A DNA stretch of 29,037 bases, taken from a virus. This document shows, piece by piece, positions 1 to 10,200 of this stretch. The translations under genes and the position numbers were made by a program. The notes under the pieces are model-generated. The model was not told the origin of the DNA. It worked only from the letters and a program-made list of their open reading frames with translations, and did no database searches. The stretch's first letter is position 1; every line of letters starts with the position of its first letter. The stretch spans positions 1-29,037 of IMG/VR virus record IMGVR_UViG_3300037137_003653. The stretch is one strand, 5' to 3'.

Positions 1-1
1 T

Positions 2-76
2 ATATCAAAGGCAGAATCACCTACAGCATCAATTGACCCAGAAGACATGTTTAACAAGATCAGAAATCAGAAATAA
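2..76 (+). CDS. C-terminal end of a late gene cut by the window edge
   Basis: Reading from base 2 gives 24 codons and a TAA stop at 74-76, in a frame that looks coded (ends ...DPEDMFNKIRNQK). The next gene starts only 3 bases later, which is the tight spacing of the rest of the late block. The other frame starting at base 1 stops after 11 codons. The product cannot be identified from 24 residues. From its position it is probably another tail or baseplate component. Confidence 0.5.
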   Translation: MSKAESPTASIDPEDMFNKIRNQK

Positions 77-79
77 TAC

Positions 80-1588
80 ATGCCTAACAACACTAGCGAC
101 AATATGCGTGATTTTGCTGAAGGCAGAAGCAATTCTTCAATAACGCAAAGTAAACATCGAGAACCAGAAAAATCTCAATTCTTAAGAATGATTGTTCTTG
201 AAGTCATTTCAGATCCAAATTATGATCTAACTGACGAAAAAAAGAAAGCAAGATGGCAAGGTCTTGGCGTCTCAAATATGACGTATGCAGACATATTGCC
301 AAGAAATTCAATCATTGCAAGAAAAATGAGTTCAGACGAACCGCCAATGTTTGTCTTTCCTTTCTTTGCATCACATCTTTCGTTGCCATGCAAACCAGGC
401 GAATGTCTTTGGGTGATGATAGAAAATCCCGCCGGACACTCAGATGCTGCATTTTGGATGACACGCATAATTGAACCACATCTTTCAGATGATGTTAATC
501 ATTCACATCCAGGCAGATCTTTTGAAGTCACAATGAATCCTGACACTGTAAAGATTGCAGAAAATGAAAAATCTGGAAAAGCAGAGTCAGGAGAAGATGT
601 ATGGCATGAACTTCGTAATGGACCTGTTGTTAATGTAAATGATGACAGAACAACTGCCTATGAAGGATCATTGCTTAGAGGTGAACCAGAAGATATCTTC
701 GAACGTCTTATTACAGAATCAGATGCTTCAAAATTGATGTCATTTGAACCAGTCGCAAGATTTCGAAAGCGACCAGGCGATATCGCATTCGAGGGTTCAA
801 ATAATTCTCTCATTGTTTTAGGAACTGATCGTGAAAGTTCAATTGCTGCTTATAATGATCCTGTCACAGAATTAGAAAAATCACTTTGGACTAAAACTAC
901 ATCATATCCTGAATCTGATTTTCTTAATGATGCCGGCACAATTGATATTGTAGTAGGAAGAGGACAAACAGAAACTACATTTGGAAAGTCTGCATCTACG
1001 ACTAGTATACGCGATGCCAAAGGCAAGACAAAAGGGACTAGCATAAAGAAGGAACTAAATAAATCGCCTGCGATTATTTCTGCATCAGAAGGCGATCCTG
1101 ACTATGTAAATGACAGAAGTCGCATACTTGTTTCACAACGGACTAGAGTTGATAGAAACTTTGATCTTACTTCTTACAATACAACAATAGATGAGAAGAT
1201 GTCAGATTCTATTACTGGTGATGCTGCAATTGTAATCAAGACGGACAAGGTACGTCTCATTGCAAGAAATGATGTTCAATTTCTTGTTACAAATTTTACT
1301 GCAGGAAAAACACCAGATGGTGCACCCATTGCAATTGATGAATCAGATGCATCAAAGTGGGCATCAATTACAATCATGAATGGAGATATTATCTTCAAGC
1401 CTAGTCAAGAAGGGTATATCAAGTTAGGCAGTGAAAATGCAGATAAGGCACTACTTTGTACAGATAAACCAGCAAAACCTGTTTTAGGCACAGTACATGC
1501 TAGTCCAATTACCGATACATCTGTTGGATTTATTGGAACGTCTGCACCAGGACAAGGTACATGGGCAAAAAAGATTCTTGTAGATTAG
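80..1588 (+). CDS. gp5-like baseplate hub / OB-fold virion protein (no lysozyme domain seen)
   Basis: A 502-residue protein. Residues about 90-117 (VFPFFASHLSLPCKPGE, then LWVMIENP) have the look of the OB-fold that opens T4 gp5-type hub proteins: a strand, the PGE turn and a second hydrophobic strand. The C-terminal third (about 375-500) is a series of short Gly/Asp/Lys strands (DAAIVIKTDKVRLIARNDV) like a beta-helical or prism end. I see no lysozyme signature in the middle, unlike T4 gp5. The next gene carries a murein peptidase pattern and could supply that activity. The ATG follows the upstream stop by 3 bases and has no clear Shine-Dalgarno. The hub assignment is inferred from fold resemblance and order (hub, peptidase, gp25, gp6). 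Confidence 0.55.
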   Translation: MPNNTSDNMRDFAEGRSNSSITQSKHREPEKSQFLRMIVLEVISDPNYDLTDEKKKARWQGLGVSNMTYADILPRNSIIARKMSSDEPPMFVFPFFASHLSLPCKPGECLWVMIENPAGHSDAAFWMTRIIEPHLSDDVNHSHPGRSFEVTMNPDTVKIAENEKSGKAESGEDVWHELRNGPVVNVNDDRTTAYEGSLLRGEPEDIFERLITESDASKLMSFEPVARFRKRPGDIAFEGSNNSLIVLGTDRESSIAAYNDPVTELEKSLWTKTTSYPESDFLNDAGTIDIVVGRGQTETTFGKSASTTSIRDAKGKTKGTSIKKELNKSPAIISASEGDPDYVNDRSRILVSQRTRVDRNFDLTSYNTTIDEKMSDSITGDAAIVIKTDKVRLIARNDVQFLVTNFTAGKTPDGAPIAIDESDASKWASITIMNGDIIFKPSQEGYIKLGSENADKALLCTDKPAKPVLGTVHASPITDTSVGFIGTSAPGQGTWAKKILVD

Positions 1589-1606
1589 CAAAGACTGAAT
1601 ATAAAA

Positions 1607-3379
1607 ATGGCAGATCCTCCTCATGCACAAGTTGCAGCAAATGTTCTAGAAGAAAAAAATGGAAATCTTGTTATCACAGATGTAGCTCGTGCAGTATTTG
1701 TAAAACGAACAAAAGATGCATTGATCAATGGAGAACTAGGCTTACCATTTCCTTGTGGAGAAAAACTTCAGACATTAGATGCAGCAAAAGATATAGATCT
1801 TGATGATCGTGACAAATTTCCTGATTTTCATAATTTCTGGATAGATGGCTTATATACCGGCATTGCAAAAGCTATAAATACTGTACCATCTCAATTTATG
1901 ATACCCATATTTGATCCGCTAGCGTTGGCAATCGCTCTTAAATTACCAGCACCAAAATTAAGCTTTCCTTCTGTGACAATGAGCTTAGCAGCACCAATTC
2001 CACTTGCATTGAAATTAATTGGAATCAAGCCGCTAGATTTACCGCTAAAAATCCCAGAAATGCTTAAGCTTATCAATATTGAACCGCCAAAAATTCCTGC
2101 GCTAGATATCAAATTCCCAGACATAAATTTGGTATATCCGTGGGGTGCATTTCAAATACAAGCAATGCTTAATTTGGCAATTCCGCTTGGATTTGCCAAA
2201 TTACTTTTGAATCTAGCTACACCTTCATTTTGGGCACCACTTTCTTTTCCAGCTTTGTTTGAACTTGGTTGTAAAACATTTACAGACTCAATATCAGCAC
2301 CATTTTCAACAGCAACTGATGCAGATGGAGAAACTGTTACACCACCGCTCACAGGGCTAGCAGCAGCAAGAGCACTGGCATCTGTAACATCAGATTGTGC
2401 AATTTTTGCAGCAACTGGGTGTGTCGTAGGTGCAGGATTCATAGTTCAAAAAGAAGCAGAAATGCAAGGTTACGTGCCTCGAGCAGCAGAAGAAGATACA
2501 ACGCTTATAGCAGAAGGTGCAATGAACGGTCTATCAGCTTTTGAACCTGATGAGACTACTGATGGAGCACGTTGGGTATTTAGAGATAGCACAAGAAATA
2601 CTTTTTTTGGTGATCCTTTTGTTGTTGACTACCTTTATGAACTAAGCGCACATATGAAAACGAAATCAACAACTTTTGAAGTTCCTGATTATATTGTTGA
2701 AGTTGGAAATATTACTGGCAAAGATGATGATCACGGATGGAGATGGTCGAAGTGGTCAACAAAAAGATTGAATGGAAAGATTATTTCATCTCATTTTGGA
2801 AGTGCATTCGATTTTGCATATCCGTTAAGATCAGGTAATTCAAGAATTTCGGGAATGAATCCTAAAGCAAAGGCCATTACAGGCGAAGCAGAAGGTGCAC
2901 CAGGAACATCTCCATACCTACCAAGTCCTTTATCTCCTCTCAAGGCTGAAAAATATGACTTTGAAGTAATGCATGAGATTTTTACATGGTCAATAAGTCA
3001 TGTTAGAGAACTGATATCTTCAAACAAGATAACACCAAAAAATATTTATGCAAAACATAATCTTGTTGTTGGTGACGTATTTATTGCTGTCACGCTTGGT
3101 GAACAAGTATTTTCTTTTTATAAAAACTGGCTAAAGACAAATGGAAAAAGTCTTCCTTCTGGCCCAATTTGGGATCCAAATAAAGTGCATGAAGATCATT
3201 TGCATTTTAGATTTGCTCGAACACGCTCTGATTCAGGCAATCCAGAAAGTCCCAATCAAGATATACGTTATTTAATTCCTTGGCGCATCGAAGGAAAATA
3301 TCCAAATGATAGAGGAATAGAAGAAGCAAAATCGCCACCTAACCCAGAAGATGGATCAACAATTACTGTTGTTGTCTAA
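1607..3379 (+). CDS. Tail-associated LAS-type (M15/M74-like) murein peptidase candidate
   Basis: A 590-residue protein. Its C-terminal domain shows the two zinc motifs of LAS peptidases (VanX, MepA and phage L-alanyl-D-glutamate endopeptidases): S-H396-FGSAF-D402, equivalent to the usual SHxxGxAxD, and D-H531-L-H533-FRF, equivalent to the DHxH(V/F)R ending of MepA-like enzymes. The first motif has five residues between His and Asp instead of six. Residues about 85-210 form an unusual hydrophobic stretch rich in Pro, Leu and Ile with short repeated units such as KLPAPKL, LPLKIPEM and PPKIPAL. A second apolar segment lies near 265-285. Placed between the gp5-like gene and gp25, it is probably a tail-tip enzyme that opens peptidoglycan during injection. 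The ATG comes 18 bases after the previous stop without a strong ribosome site. Confidence 0.6.
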   Translation: MADPPHAQVAANVLEEKNGNLVITDVARAVFVKRTKDALINGELGLPFPCGEKLQTLDAAKDIDLDDRDKFPDFHNFWIDGLYTGIAKAINTVPSQFMIPIFDPLALAIALKLPAPKLSFPSVTMSLAAPIPLALKLIGIKPLDLPLKIPEMLKLINIEPPKIPALDIKFPDINLVYPWGAFQIQAMLNLAIPLGFAKLLLNLATPSFWAPLSFPALFELGCKTFTDSISAPFSTATDADGETVTPPLTGLAAARALASVTSDCAIFAATGCVVGAGFIVQKEAEMQGYVPRAAEEDTTLIAEGAMNGLSAFEPDETTDGARWVFRDSTRNTFFGDPFVVDYLYELSAHMKTKSTTFEVPDYIVEVGNITGKDDDHGWRWSKWSTKRLNGKIISSHFGSAFDFAYPLRSGNSRISGMNPKAKAITGEAEGAPGTSPYLPSPLSPLKAEKYDFEVMHEIFTWSISHVRELISSNKITPKNIYAKHNLVVGDVFIAVTLGEQVFSFYKNWLKTNGKSLPSGPIWDPNKVHEDHLHFRFARTRSDSGNPESPNQDIRYLIPWRIEGKYPNDRGIEEAKSPPNPEDGSTITVVV

Positions 3380-3408
3380 GATTATGTTTCTGATATATAT
3401 GATCAGAC

Positions 3409-3882
3409 ATGTCGTCATATAGCTTCAAAAGTTCAGGTCAGACACAAGATCAAATTTCAGACGAAGATGCTGCAGTCATTGCATCAAAAACTCCGTATGG
3501 AATAAAGACGCCTCTACAACTTGGAGATGGCGACAGGTTATATGCCATGAACTTTGAACTTGAAGATCAATTTGCAGATAATTTAAGAAATCTATTACTG
3601 ACTAATTGGGGAGAACGTCTCGGCTTGTATAAATTTGGTGCAAATCTGAGACCACTTACAACAGAATTTGTCAGTCTAGATAACTTTGATTCTCAGGCAA
3701 TTGGAAGAATTCGTTCTGCAGTAGAACAATGGATGCCATTTATAGATCTTGAAACATTTACATCAGCAGTAGATCGAACAAATAACAAAAATACAGGTAT
3801 TCTCACGATCAATATAACATACAATATACCTGCACTTGACGTCACGGGCAAAGGTCTTCAAATTGTTTTGTACGTAATCTGA
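3409..3882 (+). CDS. Baseplate wedge protein, T4 gp25-like
   Basis: A 157-residue protein of the gp25/IraD-like family, slightly longer than T4 gp25 because of an N-terminal extension. It contains the family hallmark L-L-L-T-N-W-G-E-R-(x4)-F-G-x-N-L-R-P-L (about residues 64-85), followed by the helix around IGRIRSAVEQWMPFIDL. In T4 this protein sits in the wedge core and contacts the sheath. Despite its historical lysozyme label the family is structural. It lies directly before gp6, the same gene order as in T4. In this gene 4 of 12 Ile codons are AUA by hand count, which bears on the tRNA-Ile2 gene at 19581. Confidence 0.9.
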   Translation: MSSYSFKSSGQTQDQISDEDAAVIASKTPYGIKTPLQLGDGDRLYAMNFELEDQFADNLRNLLLTNWGERLGLYKFGANLRPLTTEFVSLDNFDSQAIGRIRSAVEQWMPFIDLETFTSAVDRTNNKNTGILTINITYNIPALDVTGKGLQIVLYVI

Positions 3883-3916
3883 TTGTGTATCTATTTATCA
3901 TCAGGTAATAACAGAA

Positions 3917-5779
3917 ATGGCAATCTCAGACAACAGCGTGGCACTAAAAACTGTTCGGCAACGAAATTATCTTGCCAGAGACTTCGATGGTTTCAGAACA
4001 GTTCTTCTAGATTATGCCAGGCAGTATTATCCTGAACAGATTCAAGACTTTTCAGAATCATCACTGGGCGGCCTCTTACTTGATATGGCAGCATATGTTG
4101 GCGACAACATGTCATATTATATGGATCATCTGTATGGAGAGCTAAATTCAGAGACAGTAGTTGAGACAGCAAATATAGAACGTATCCTTAGATCAGCAGG
4201 CGTACCAATACATGGCGCCGCAGCAGCAGTAGTAGACGCAGACTTTTACATCGAAGTCCCAGTTCTTTCAGATGGAACACTGACACCGGATAGTACACTT
4301 CTTCCTACAGTAAATGAAGGATCGATCATTCAGTCATCGACAGGTATCAGCTTTAATCTTCTTGAAAATATAGATTTTTGGAAGTCTGATCCAATATCAG
4401 GTCAAATAAGCATTGCTGACGATGTTGAAGTTACAAATGGAAGAAGACTTTCTGGTAACATCGTATCAAAGATTCTCAAAAAGAAGGGAACTTGCGGCAG
4501 TGGCAATCAAACAACTGAGACTTTCTCAGTTGGTGATTTTGTACAATTCAGAAGACTAACACTTTCACAAAGCGATGTTACACAAATCATTAGTGTGTCT
4601 GATTCTCTTGGTAACGTCTATTATGAAGTTGGAAATTTGACACATGACGTAGTATACAAGAACGTTCTTAACACTGTAGAAAAGGATGTTCTCGTCAAAG
4701 ACATATTAAAAGTGATTCCTGCACCGTATAGATTCGTAAAGGAAACTTCACTTAGCAATAGAACATCGACGTTGTTATTTGGAGGCGGAAATGCCGATGT
4801 CATCGAAGATGATATAATACCAGATCCGTCGGAATTTTCTATTCCTTTGCCATACTCTCAGACATTTTCCAAAATTCCAATCAATCCACAGAAAATGCTT
4901 CAAGGAACAACGCTGGGTGTCGCCGGCGCAAATACTACATTGACAGTCACTTATCGATATGGCGGCGGTCTAAATCATAACGCAAAACCAGGAACAATCC
5001 GTAGCGTCTCGACACTTTCTATGACATTTCCGCAAAATCCTTCTGCAGGTCAGCAATCACAGATTAGAAATACACTTGCAGTAACTAATCCATTTGATGC
5101 TAGCGGCGGCGAAGATCCACTAACAACAGATGAGTTGATGGCTTTAGTTCCAACGATAAAGAATTCACAAGAACGCATCGTAACAAAAGAAGATCTTCTT
5201 GCAAGGGTATACACGATGCCAAGTAACTTTGGTAGAGTGTTTCGTGTAGCAATCACAAAAAATCCAAATAATCCGCTTGCATCTAGACTTTTTATAGTCT
5301 CGCGCAATATAGACGGACAACTGATTACATCTTCAGACAAGTTAAAGCTTAATCTTAAGCGTTATCTTAACAGCTATCGAATGATTTCAGACGCTATTGA
5401 CATACAAGACGCAGGAATCATCAATTTAGAACTATTTTTTCAAGTAGTTGTAGATCCTTCTATGAACAAGAGTGTGCTCATTCAAAGTGTTATTCGTGAT
5501 CTAAAAGCACAGTTTGAAATTACAAAACTTCATATCGGTCAACCAATAATTATGTCTGACATAATATCAACGATATTCGCACATCAAGGTATAATTTCTG
5601 TCGATACAGTCAAATTCAACAATCTTAATGGCACAAACAACAACTTGCAATACTCACCAATTGCATATAATCCTCAGTTCAATACAAAGAATAACATCAT
5701 GTATCCCTTGGAGGGTTCGATCTTCGAGATAAGATACCCAGACGTAAATATAGTTGGGAAAGCGATGTCAAATGTTTAA
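3917..5779 (+). CDS. Baseplate wedge protein, T4 gp6-like (Baseplate_J family)
   Basis: A 620-residue protein, close to T4 gp6 in length. The N-terminus carries the family signature: YLARDFDGFRTVLLDYARQY (about 15-35), then LGGLLLDMAAYVGDNMSYYM (about 50-70) and the helix NIERILRSAGVP. The C-terminal half (about 395-590) has the baseplate-J pattern: MTFPQNPSAG, a long helix-rich region around TKEDLLARVYTMP, and LNLKRYLNSYRMISDAIDI. In T4-like tails gp6 dimers form the inner ring of the baseplate and drive the change that starts sheath contraction. The end overlaps the next gene by 8 bases, taking that gene's start as 5772. Confidence 0.93.
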   Translation: MAISDNSVALKTVRQRNYLARDFDGFRTVLLDYARQYYPEQIQDFSESSLGGLLLDMAAYVGDNMSYYMDHLYGELNSETVVETANIERILRSAGVPIHGAAAAVVDADFYIEVPVLSDGTLTPDSTLLPTVNEGSIIQSSTGISFNLLENIDFWKSDPISGQISIADDVEVTNGRRLSGNIVSKILKKKGTCGSGNQTTETFSVGDFVQFRRLTLSQSDVTQIISVSDSLGNVYYEVGNLTHDVVYKNVLNTVEKDVLVKDILKVIPAPYRFVKETSLSNRTSTLLFGGGNADVIEDDIIPDPSEFSIPLPYSQTFSKIPINPQKMLQGTTLGVAGANTTLTVTYRYGGGLNHNAKPGTIRSVSTLSMTFPQNPSAGQQSQIRNTLAVTNPFDASGGEDPLTTDELMALVPTIKNSQERIVTKEDLLARVYTMPSNFGRVFRVAITKNPNNPLASRLFIVSRNIDGQLITSSDKLKLNLKRYLNSYRMISDAIDIQDAGIINLELFFQVVVDPSMNKSVLIQSVIRDLKAQFEITKLHIGQPIIMSDIISTIFAHQGIISVDTVKFNNLNGTNNNLQYSPIAYNPQFNTKNNIMYPLEGSIFEIRYPDVNIVGKAMSNV

Positions 5780-7295
5780 AACATTCTTTGCTGACAAGGA
5801 CACCTACATAACGAATAAAGTCATCAAGTCTGTAAGAAAGACGTCTAGCAATGTAGGTAATGCTGGTACTCTTGATCTATTCAAGTTGTATGGTGCTTCA
5901 ATGAGTGGAACACTTCCCAATACTGAATTGACTCGTTTGCTCATTCATTTTGATATAGACAAGCTAAAAACGCTTCATGAATCAGGTCGAATCGATATTG
6001 GAGATTCTAGCTTTTGGTGTGAAATGCATCTTCATGATGTTTATGGTGGTCAACCAACACCAAATAATTTCACAGTTGATGTATTTCCATTGTCCTCGTC
6101 ATTCGATGAAGGCCTTGGAAGAGATATAGCTCATTACTCTGATTACGATTCATGTAATTGGCTTTCTTCATCATTTACAACGTTATGGGTTTCTGGTGGC
6201 TGCTCTCTTGCATGCTCTGCAAACTCCGGCGGCGGTGATTATATCACGAGTTCTTTTAGTCTTGCTAGCACAAAAGCTTCTCAATACTTCAAAACAGGAA
6301 CAGAAGATCTCGTTGTCGATATCACATCGTTGATGTCAGCAACGTTGGCAGGAGAGATACCCGACGTTGGATTCAGAATATCTTTCGAAAATTCGCTTGA
6401 GGTTAACTCAAAGACTTATTTCGTAAAACGATTCGCATCACGTACAGCATTTGACGAGACAAAGCGTCCACATCTATTGATGGGATTTGACGATTCTATC
6501 TACGATGATACTCAAGATCTTTCGCTTGACACGTCATGTCGTCTGACATTCTATAACTACAATTTTGGAAGTCTTTCAAATCTCACGTCAGGAAGTAGTT
6601 TAAGCCAAATCACGGGAAGCAATTGTCTATTGCTTAAAATGAGCACGCCTATATCTGGAGGCTACTATAATCAGTATATAACTGGATCTCAATATTCACA
6701 TGGCTCGTCATATGTTACAGGAACATACTTTGCTGACGTAACAATCCCGTCATCAGGAACTGGATTAGCTGCAGTAATTGCATTATCTGGTTCTCTGGAA
6801 TTTGTGCCCGTATGGCAATCAATTGATAACAGTCTTGCGTATATAACTGGCAGCACTCTCACTATATCCCCTCCAGTAAGGAGTATGTCGCGAAGAAACA
6901 AGTCACTTATTGTATCTGTAAGAGATCTAAAAGACAGATACACAAATTCAGAAGAAGCAATTATTAGAGTGCATATCTTTGATCAAACAAGCCCCTTGAT
7001 CAAAGCAACAAAGTTACCTGTTGAATTGCCTGGTGTTATCATAAAAGATGTGTACTATCAAATTCGAGATTCTGTGACAGACGAAGCCGTTGTACCATTC
7101 GATCTTGATAAAAAGTCAACAAAAGTATCTAATGATGCTGATGGCATGTTCTTCGTACTCGATACATCAAGTCTTTCTTCCGGCAGAACATATGTGATTG
7201 ATGTCATTATTCCTATAGATGGAAACAACTCAGAATTCAGATCTGTTTCTTCTATATTTCGAGTTGAAAATTACCCGACACCACTGAGGACATAA
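5772..7295 (+). CDS. DNRLRE-like baseplate / tail structural protein
   Basis: A 507-residue protein if the start is the ATG at 5772. An in-frame ATG at 5754 adds six residues but overlaps gp6 further. The N-terminal ~220 residues follow the DNRLRE/disaggregatase-like pattern: opening FFADKDTYIT, then TRLLIHFDIDKL (about 55-66), a run of beta strands with SFDEGLGRDIAHYSDYDSCNW (about 112-132), and DLVVDITSLM. Such domains are beta sandwiches used in extracellular and phage adhesive proteins. The rest is Ser/Thr/Gly-rich beta structure with no recognised family. It occupies the slot between gp6 and the large wedge protein and is probably part of the baseplate periphery. The assignment is from pattern only. 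Confidence 0.6.
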   Translation: MFKTFFADKDTYITNKVIKSVRKTSSNVGNAGTLDLFKLYGASMSGTLPNTELTRLLIHFDIDKLKTLHESGRIDIGDSSFWCEMHLHDVYGGQPTPNNFTVDVFPLSSSFDEGLGRDIAHYSDYDSCNWLSSSFTTLWVSGGCSLACSANSGGGDYITSSFSLASTKASQYFKTGTEDLVVDITSLMSATLAGEIPDVGFRISFENSLEVNSKTYFVKRFASRTAFDETKRPHLLMGFDDSIYDDTQDLSLDTSCRLTFYNYNFGSLSNLTSGSSLSQITGSNCLLLKMSTPISGGYYNQYITGSQYSHGSSYVTGTYFADVTIPSSGTGLAAVIALSGSLEFVPVWQSIDNSLAYITGSTLTISPPVRSMSRRNKSLIVSVRDLKDRYTNSEEAIIRVHIFDQTSPLIKATKLPVELPGVIIKDVYYQIRDSVTDEAVVPFDLDKKSTKVSNDADGMFFVLDTSSLSSGRTYVIDVIIPIDGNNSEFRSVSSIFRVENYPTPLRT

Positions 7296-7296
7296 A

Positions 7297-10200
7297 ATGT
7301 CCACAAGATCGAATACACCGTTTGTTCCATCATTTATGAAGGCTGTTGCAGGCAATACTAAGCCTGTTATCCAAACATATGCTGATGCTGATTTGAGTAA
7401 CTCTAATCATGCAGGCAACACATCATTCAAATATGATCCGCTTGATTCACCTCTCAAAAGTTCTCAACAGCTCAACGTAGATTGGTCAAAGTTTGAAAAT
7501 CATACTTTTTTCTCTTCTGCAGAAGTAAAAGTAAATGAGGCATTCAACAAGATAATCAACGGTTTTCCATTTGACGGAACTAGGAAAGAGGTCGAAGAGT
7601 ATCTTGATTCAATGACAGGATTTGAAAAATATGTCTTTGACAGCTTTCCAACGTGGTCAGGTGCACTGCATTTTTCAGGTACGTCAGTAACTGAAAATCC
7701 CGCAGGAGGATTCCAAGAAAAACTTGGAACATGGATAGCCGTTAAGGATAAATCAGGTAATCTATATCCTGAAATGTCAAAAAACAATGAGGGCGTAACA
7801 ATCATCAATCCTGCAGATGAAGAGACGTCAATGTCTATCGAAGCAATCATTCGAATACCAGAACTTGCAAATGACACACAAGTTATTTTTCAAAAAAGCT
7901 CAACTGACACTGATGGTTTTATGTTTCATCTTAGTCCATCAGTGTCATCCACTTCTGCTACTGCTGTTTTTAGTGTAACGTCAGGGTCGATATCAAATTC
8001 AGTTTCTTATGAGCTTTTAAAGGGTTCACCAAATCACGTCTGTGTAATTCTTAATAAAGAAGGAAGAGAAAATTCACTTCAATTTTATCTCAATGAATCG
8101 CTTCAGTCAGAAACAACTAAGAATAAAAAATTTGGAAAACTTTCAATTGATGAATCAGATTTTCTGATAGGGTCTGGCAGTACTTTTTATTCTGGCGGGA
8201 TCCTTGTAACACCTACACAAACTTTCAGCGGTTCGCTTGATGAATTGCGTATTTTTCATTCTGTTAGAGATACGCAGTCTCAAATCTTACAGTCATCTCG
8301 CGGTTTATATTCTACGCCTGATCTGAAACTTTACTATCGATTCAATGAACCTTCTGGGACATTATCTAATCTTAATTCTACGACAGATGCTGTTGTATTG
8401 GATAGCTCAGGCAATTCATTGCATTCAACAATTCAAAACTATGATGCATCACTGAGGCTTGATGCTACAGCAGATAGTGACAACATACTTGTTAATGAAC
8501 GAAAAGAATTCAAAACAGTATTATTTCCAACATATGAGCCGATATTGGAGCTCAATTTATCACTTTTGACTGAAGCTACAAAATATGACAGGGAAAATCC
8601 AAACAATATCATTAAGCTAATACCAAAACATTACCTTCTTGAAGGTGCATCACAAGACGGCTTCTATGATGTTGAAGGTGATGCAGGAAATCCTTATGCA
8701 GGCGATGGTGTACCCGGTCAGGGTAAAAAGGGCTCTGTTCAACTTATCCTGTCTTTTTTGTATATCTGGTCAAAGTTTTTTGATGAGATCAAGCTGTATG
8801 CAGATGCATTTAGTACACTTAGGACCGTCGGTTATGATGAGACTGATACGATCCCAGACAACTTTCTTGAAGATCTTGTCAGACAATATGGTTTTTATCT
8901 TCCAAAGTTCTTTACTAATTCAACAGTTGAACAATATGCTGATGGTCAATATATCCCAGGTTTAACTGACTTGGACACGCCGCTTAAGAAGATTCAGTCT
9001 ATCATTCTCCGTCGTGTTCTCACCAACATGCCAGACATAATCAGGTCAAAGGGAACACAACATAGTATCAAGTCATTTCTTAGATCAGTAGGAATAGATC
9101 CTGAAAATAGCATAAAAATTAGAGAATACGGCGGAGCAACAACCAAACAATTGTCTGCATCTCGTGAAAAGAAGTTTGAACCACTCGGCATGGTTAACTT
9201 TATCACTTCGTCTTTTGTGATAACTCAGCCGCTCTCAGGATCACGAATAGAACCTGGTTTTCCAAAGCCCGCAGGAAGCTTCATCACAAGCAAAATTACA
9301 AAAAGAAATACTGGGACAACTAACAGGTCTGACGGATTATTTACATCGGGTTCTTGGAACGTCGAAGGATGCTTCAAATTTACACCACAAAAAATATCAG
9401 AGATAGTAGGTAGTGAAGGTAATCAGTCATTATTTCGAATGATTGTCACCGGCAGTACTTTGCCAAGTCAACAACCAGCATTACTTGCAAATGTTGTCGC
9501 AACGCAAGGCAGTGGAAATCAACAAGATCCTGCAACTGTTGAATTATTCTGTAGACCAACTCAAAGTTCATCTGCAAAATTGTTGCATATGTCACTATCA
9601 TTATCAGGATCAGGTATATTTGACGGCGATCGTTGGAACGTTTCATTCGGTTGCATTAGAAATGATGAATTCGATTCAAGAGTAACATCTTCGTATTATT
9701 TGCGAGTTGGTAGAGCTGATGAAGGTGAAATATTAGATTCATATGTAACATCATCATATTTTGATGAATCAATCACCGGACAGAACAATCTCTTTAGAAC
9801 TGCATTATCAGGAACGAATGCATCTGGAAGTTATATCTGTATTGGTAATAATCAAGTTATTCCTGCAGGTATTGGTTACTCGCATCTTAACGATACTTTG
9901 TATTCAGATGATATTGCACGTACAGTTGACTTTGAAGGATGGGCAGCAGGCATACGTTTTTGGTCAAAGTCAATGACAGTTGATGAATGGAAAGAACATG
10001 TAAGAAATCCTAAGTCTACAGGCGTAGATGATCCGATGACGAACTTTAACTTCGTTACAGATATGTCTGGTTCATTTCAAAAACTTCGTCTAGATACATT
10101 TCATAAGCAACCAATACGTGATGCTGATGATAATGGCAACATCGTATTCGCAGATTTTAGTCAAAACAATAACGAACCTGATGGAACAGGTTTCGAACCG

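Noticed and set aside
8639-8965. 108-codon + strand frame inside the 1171-residue protein gene, and similar frames in other structural genes
   Set aside because: These are alternative frames with Met-rich, hydrophobic, non-domain translations inside genes with strong coding signal.
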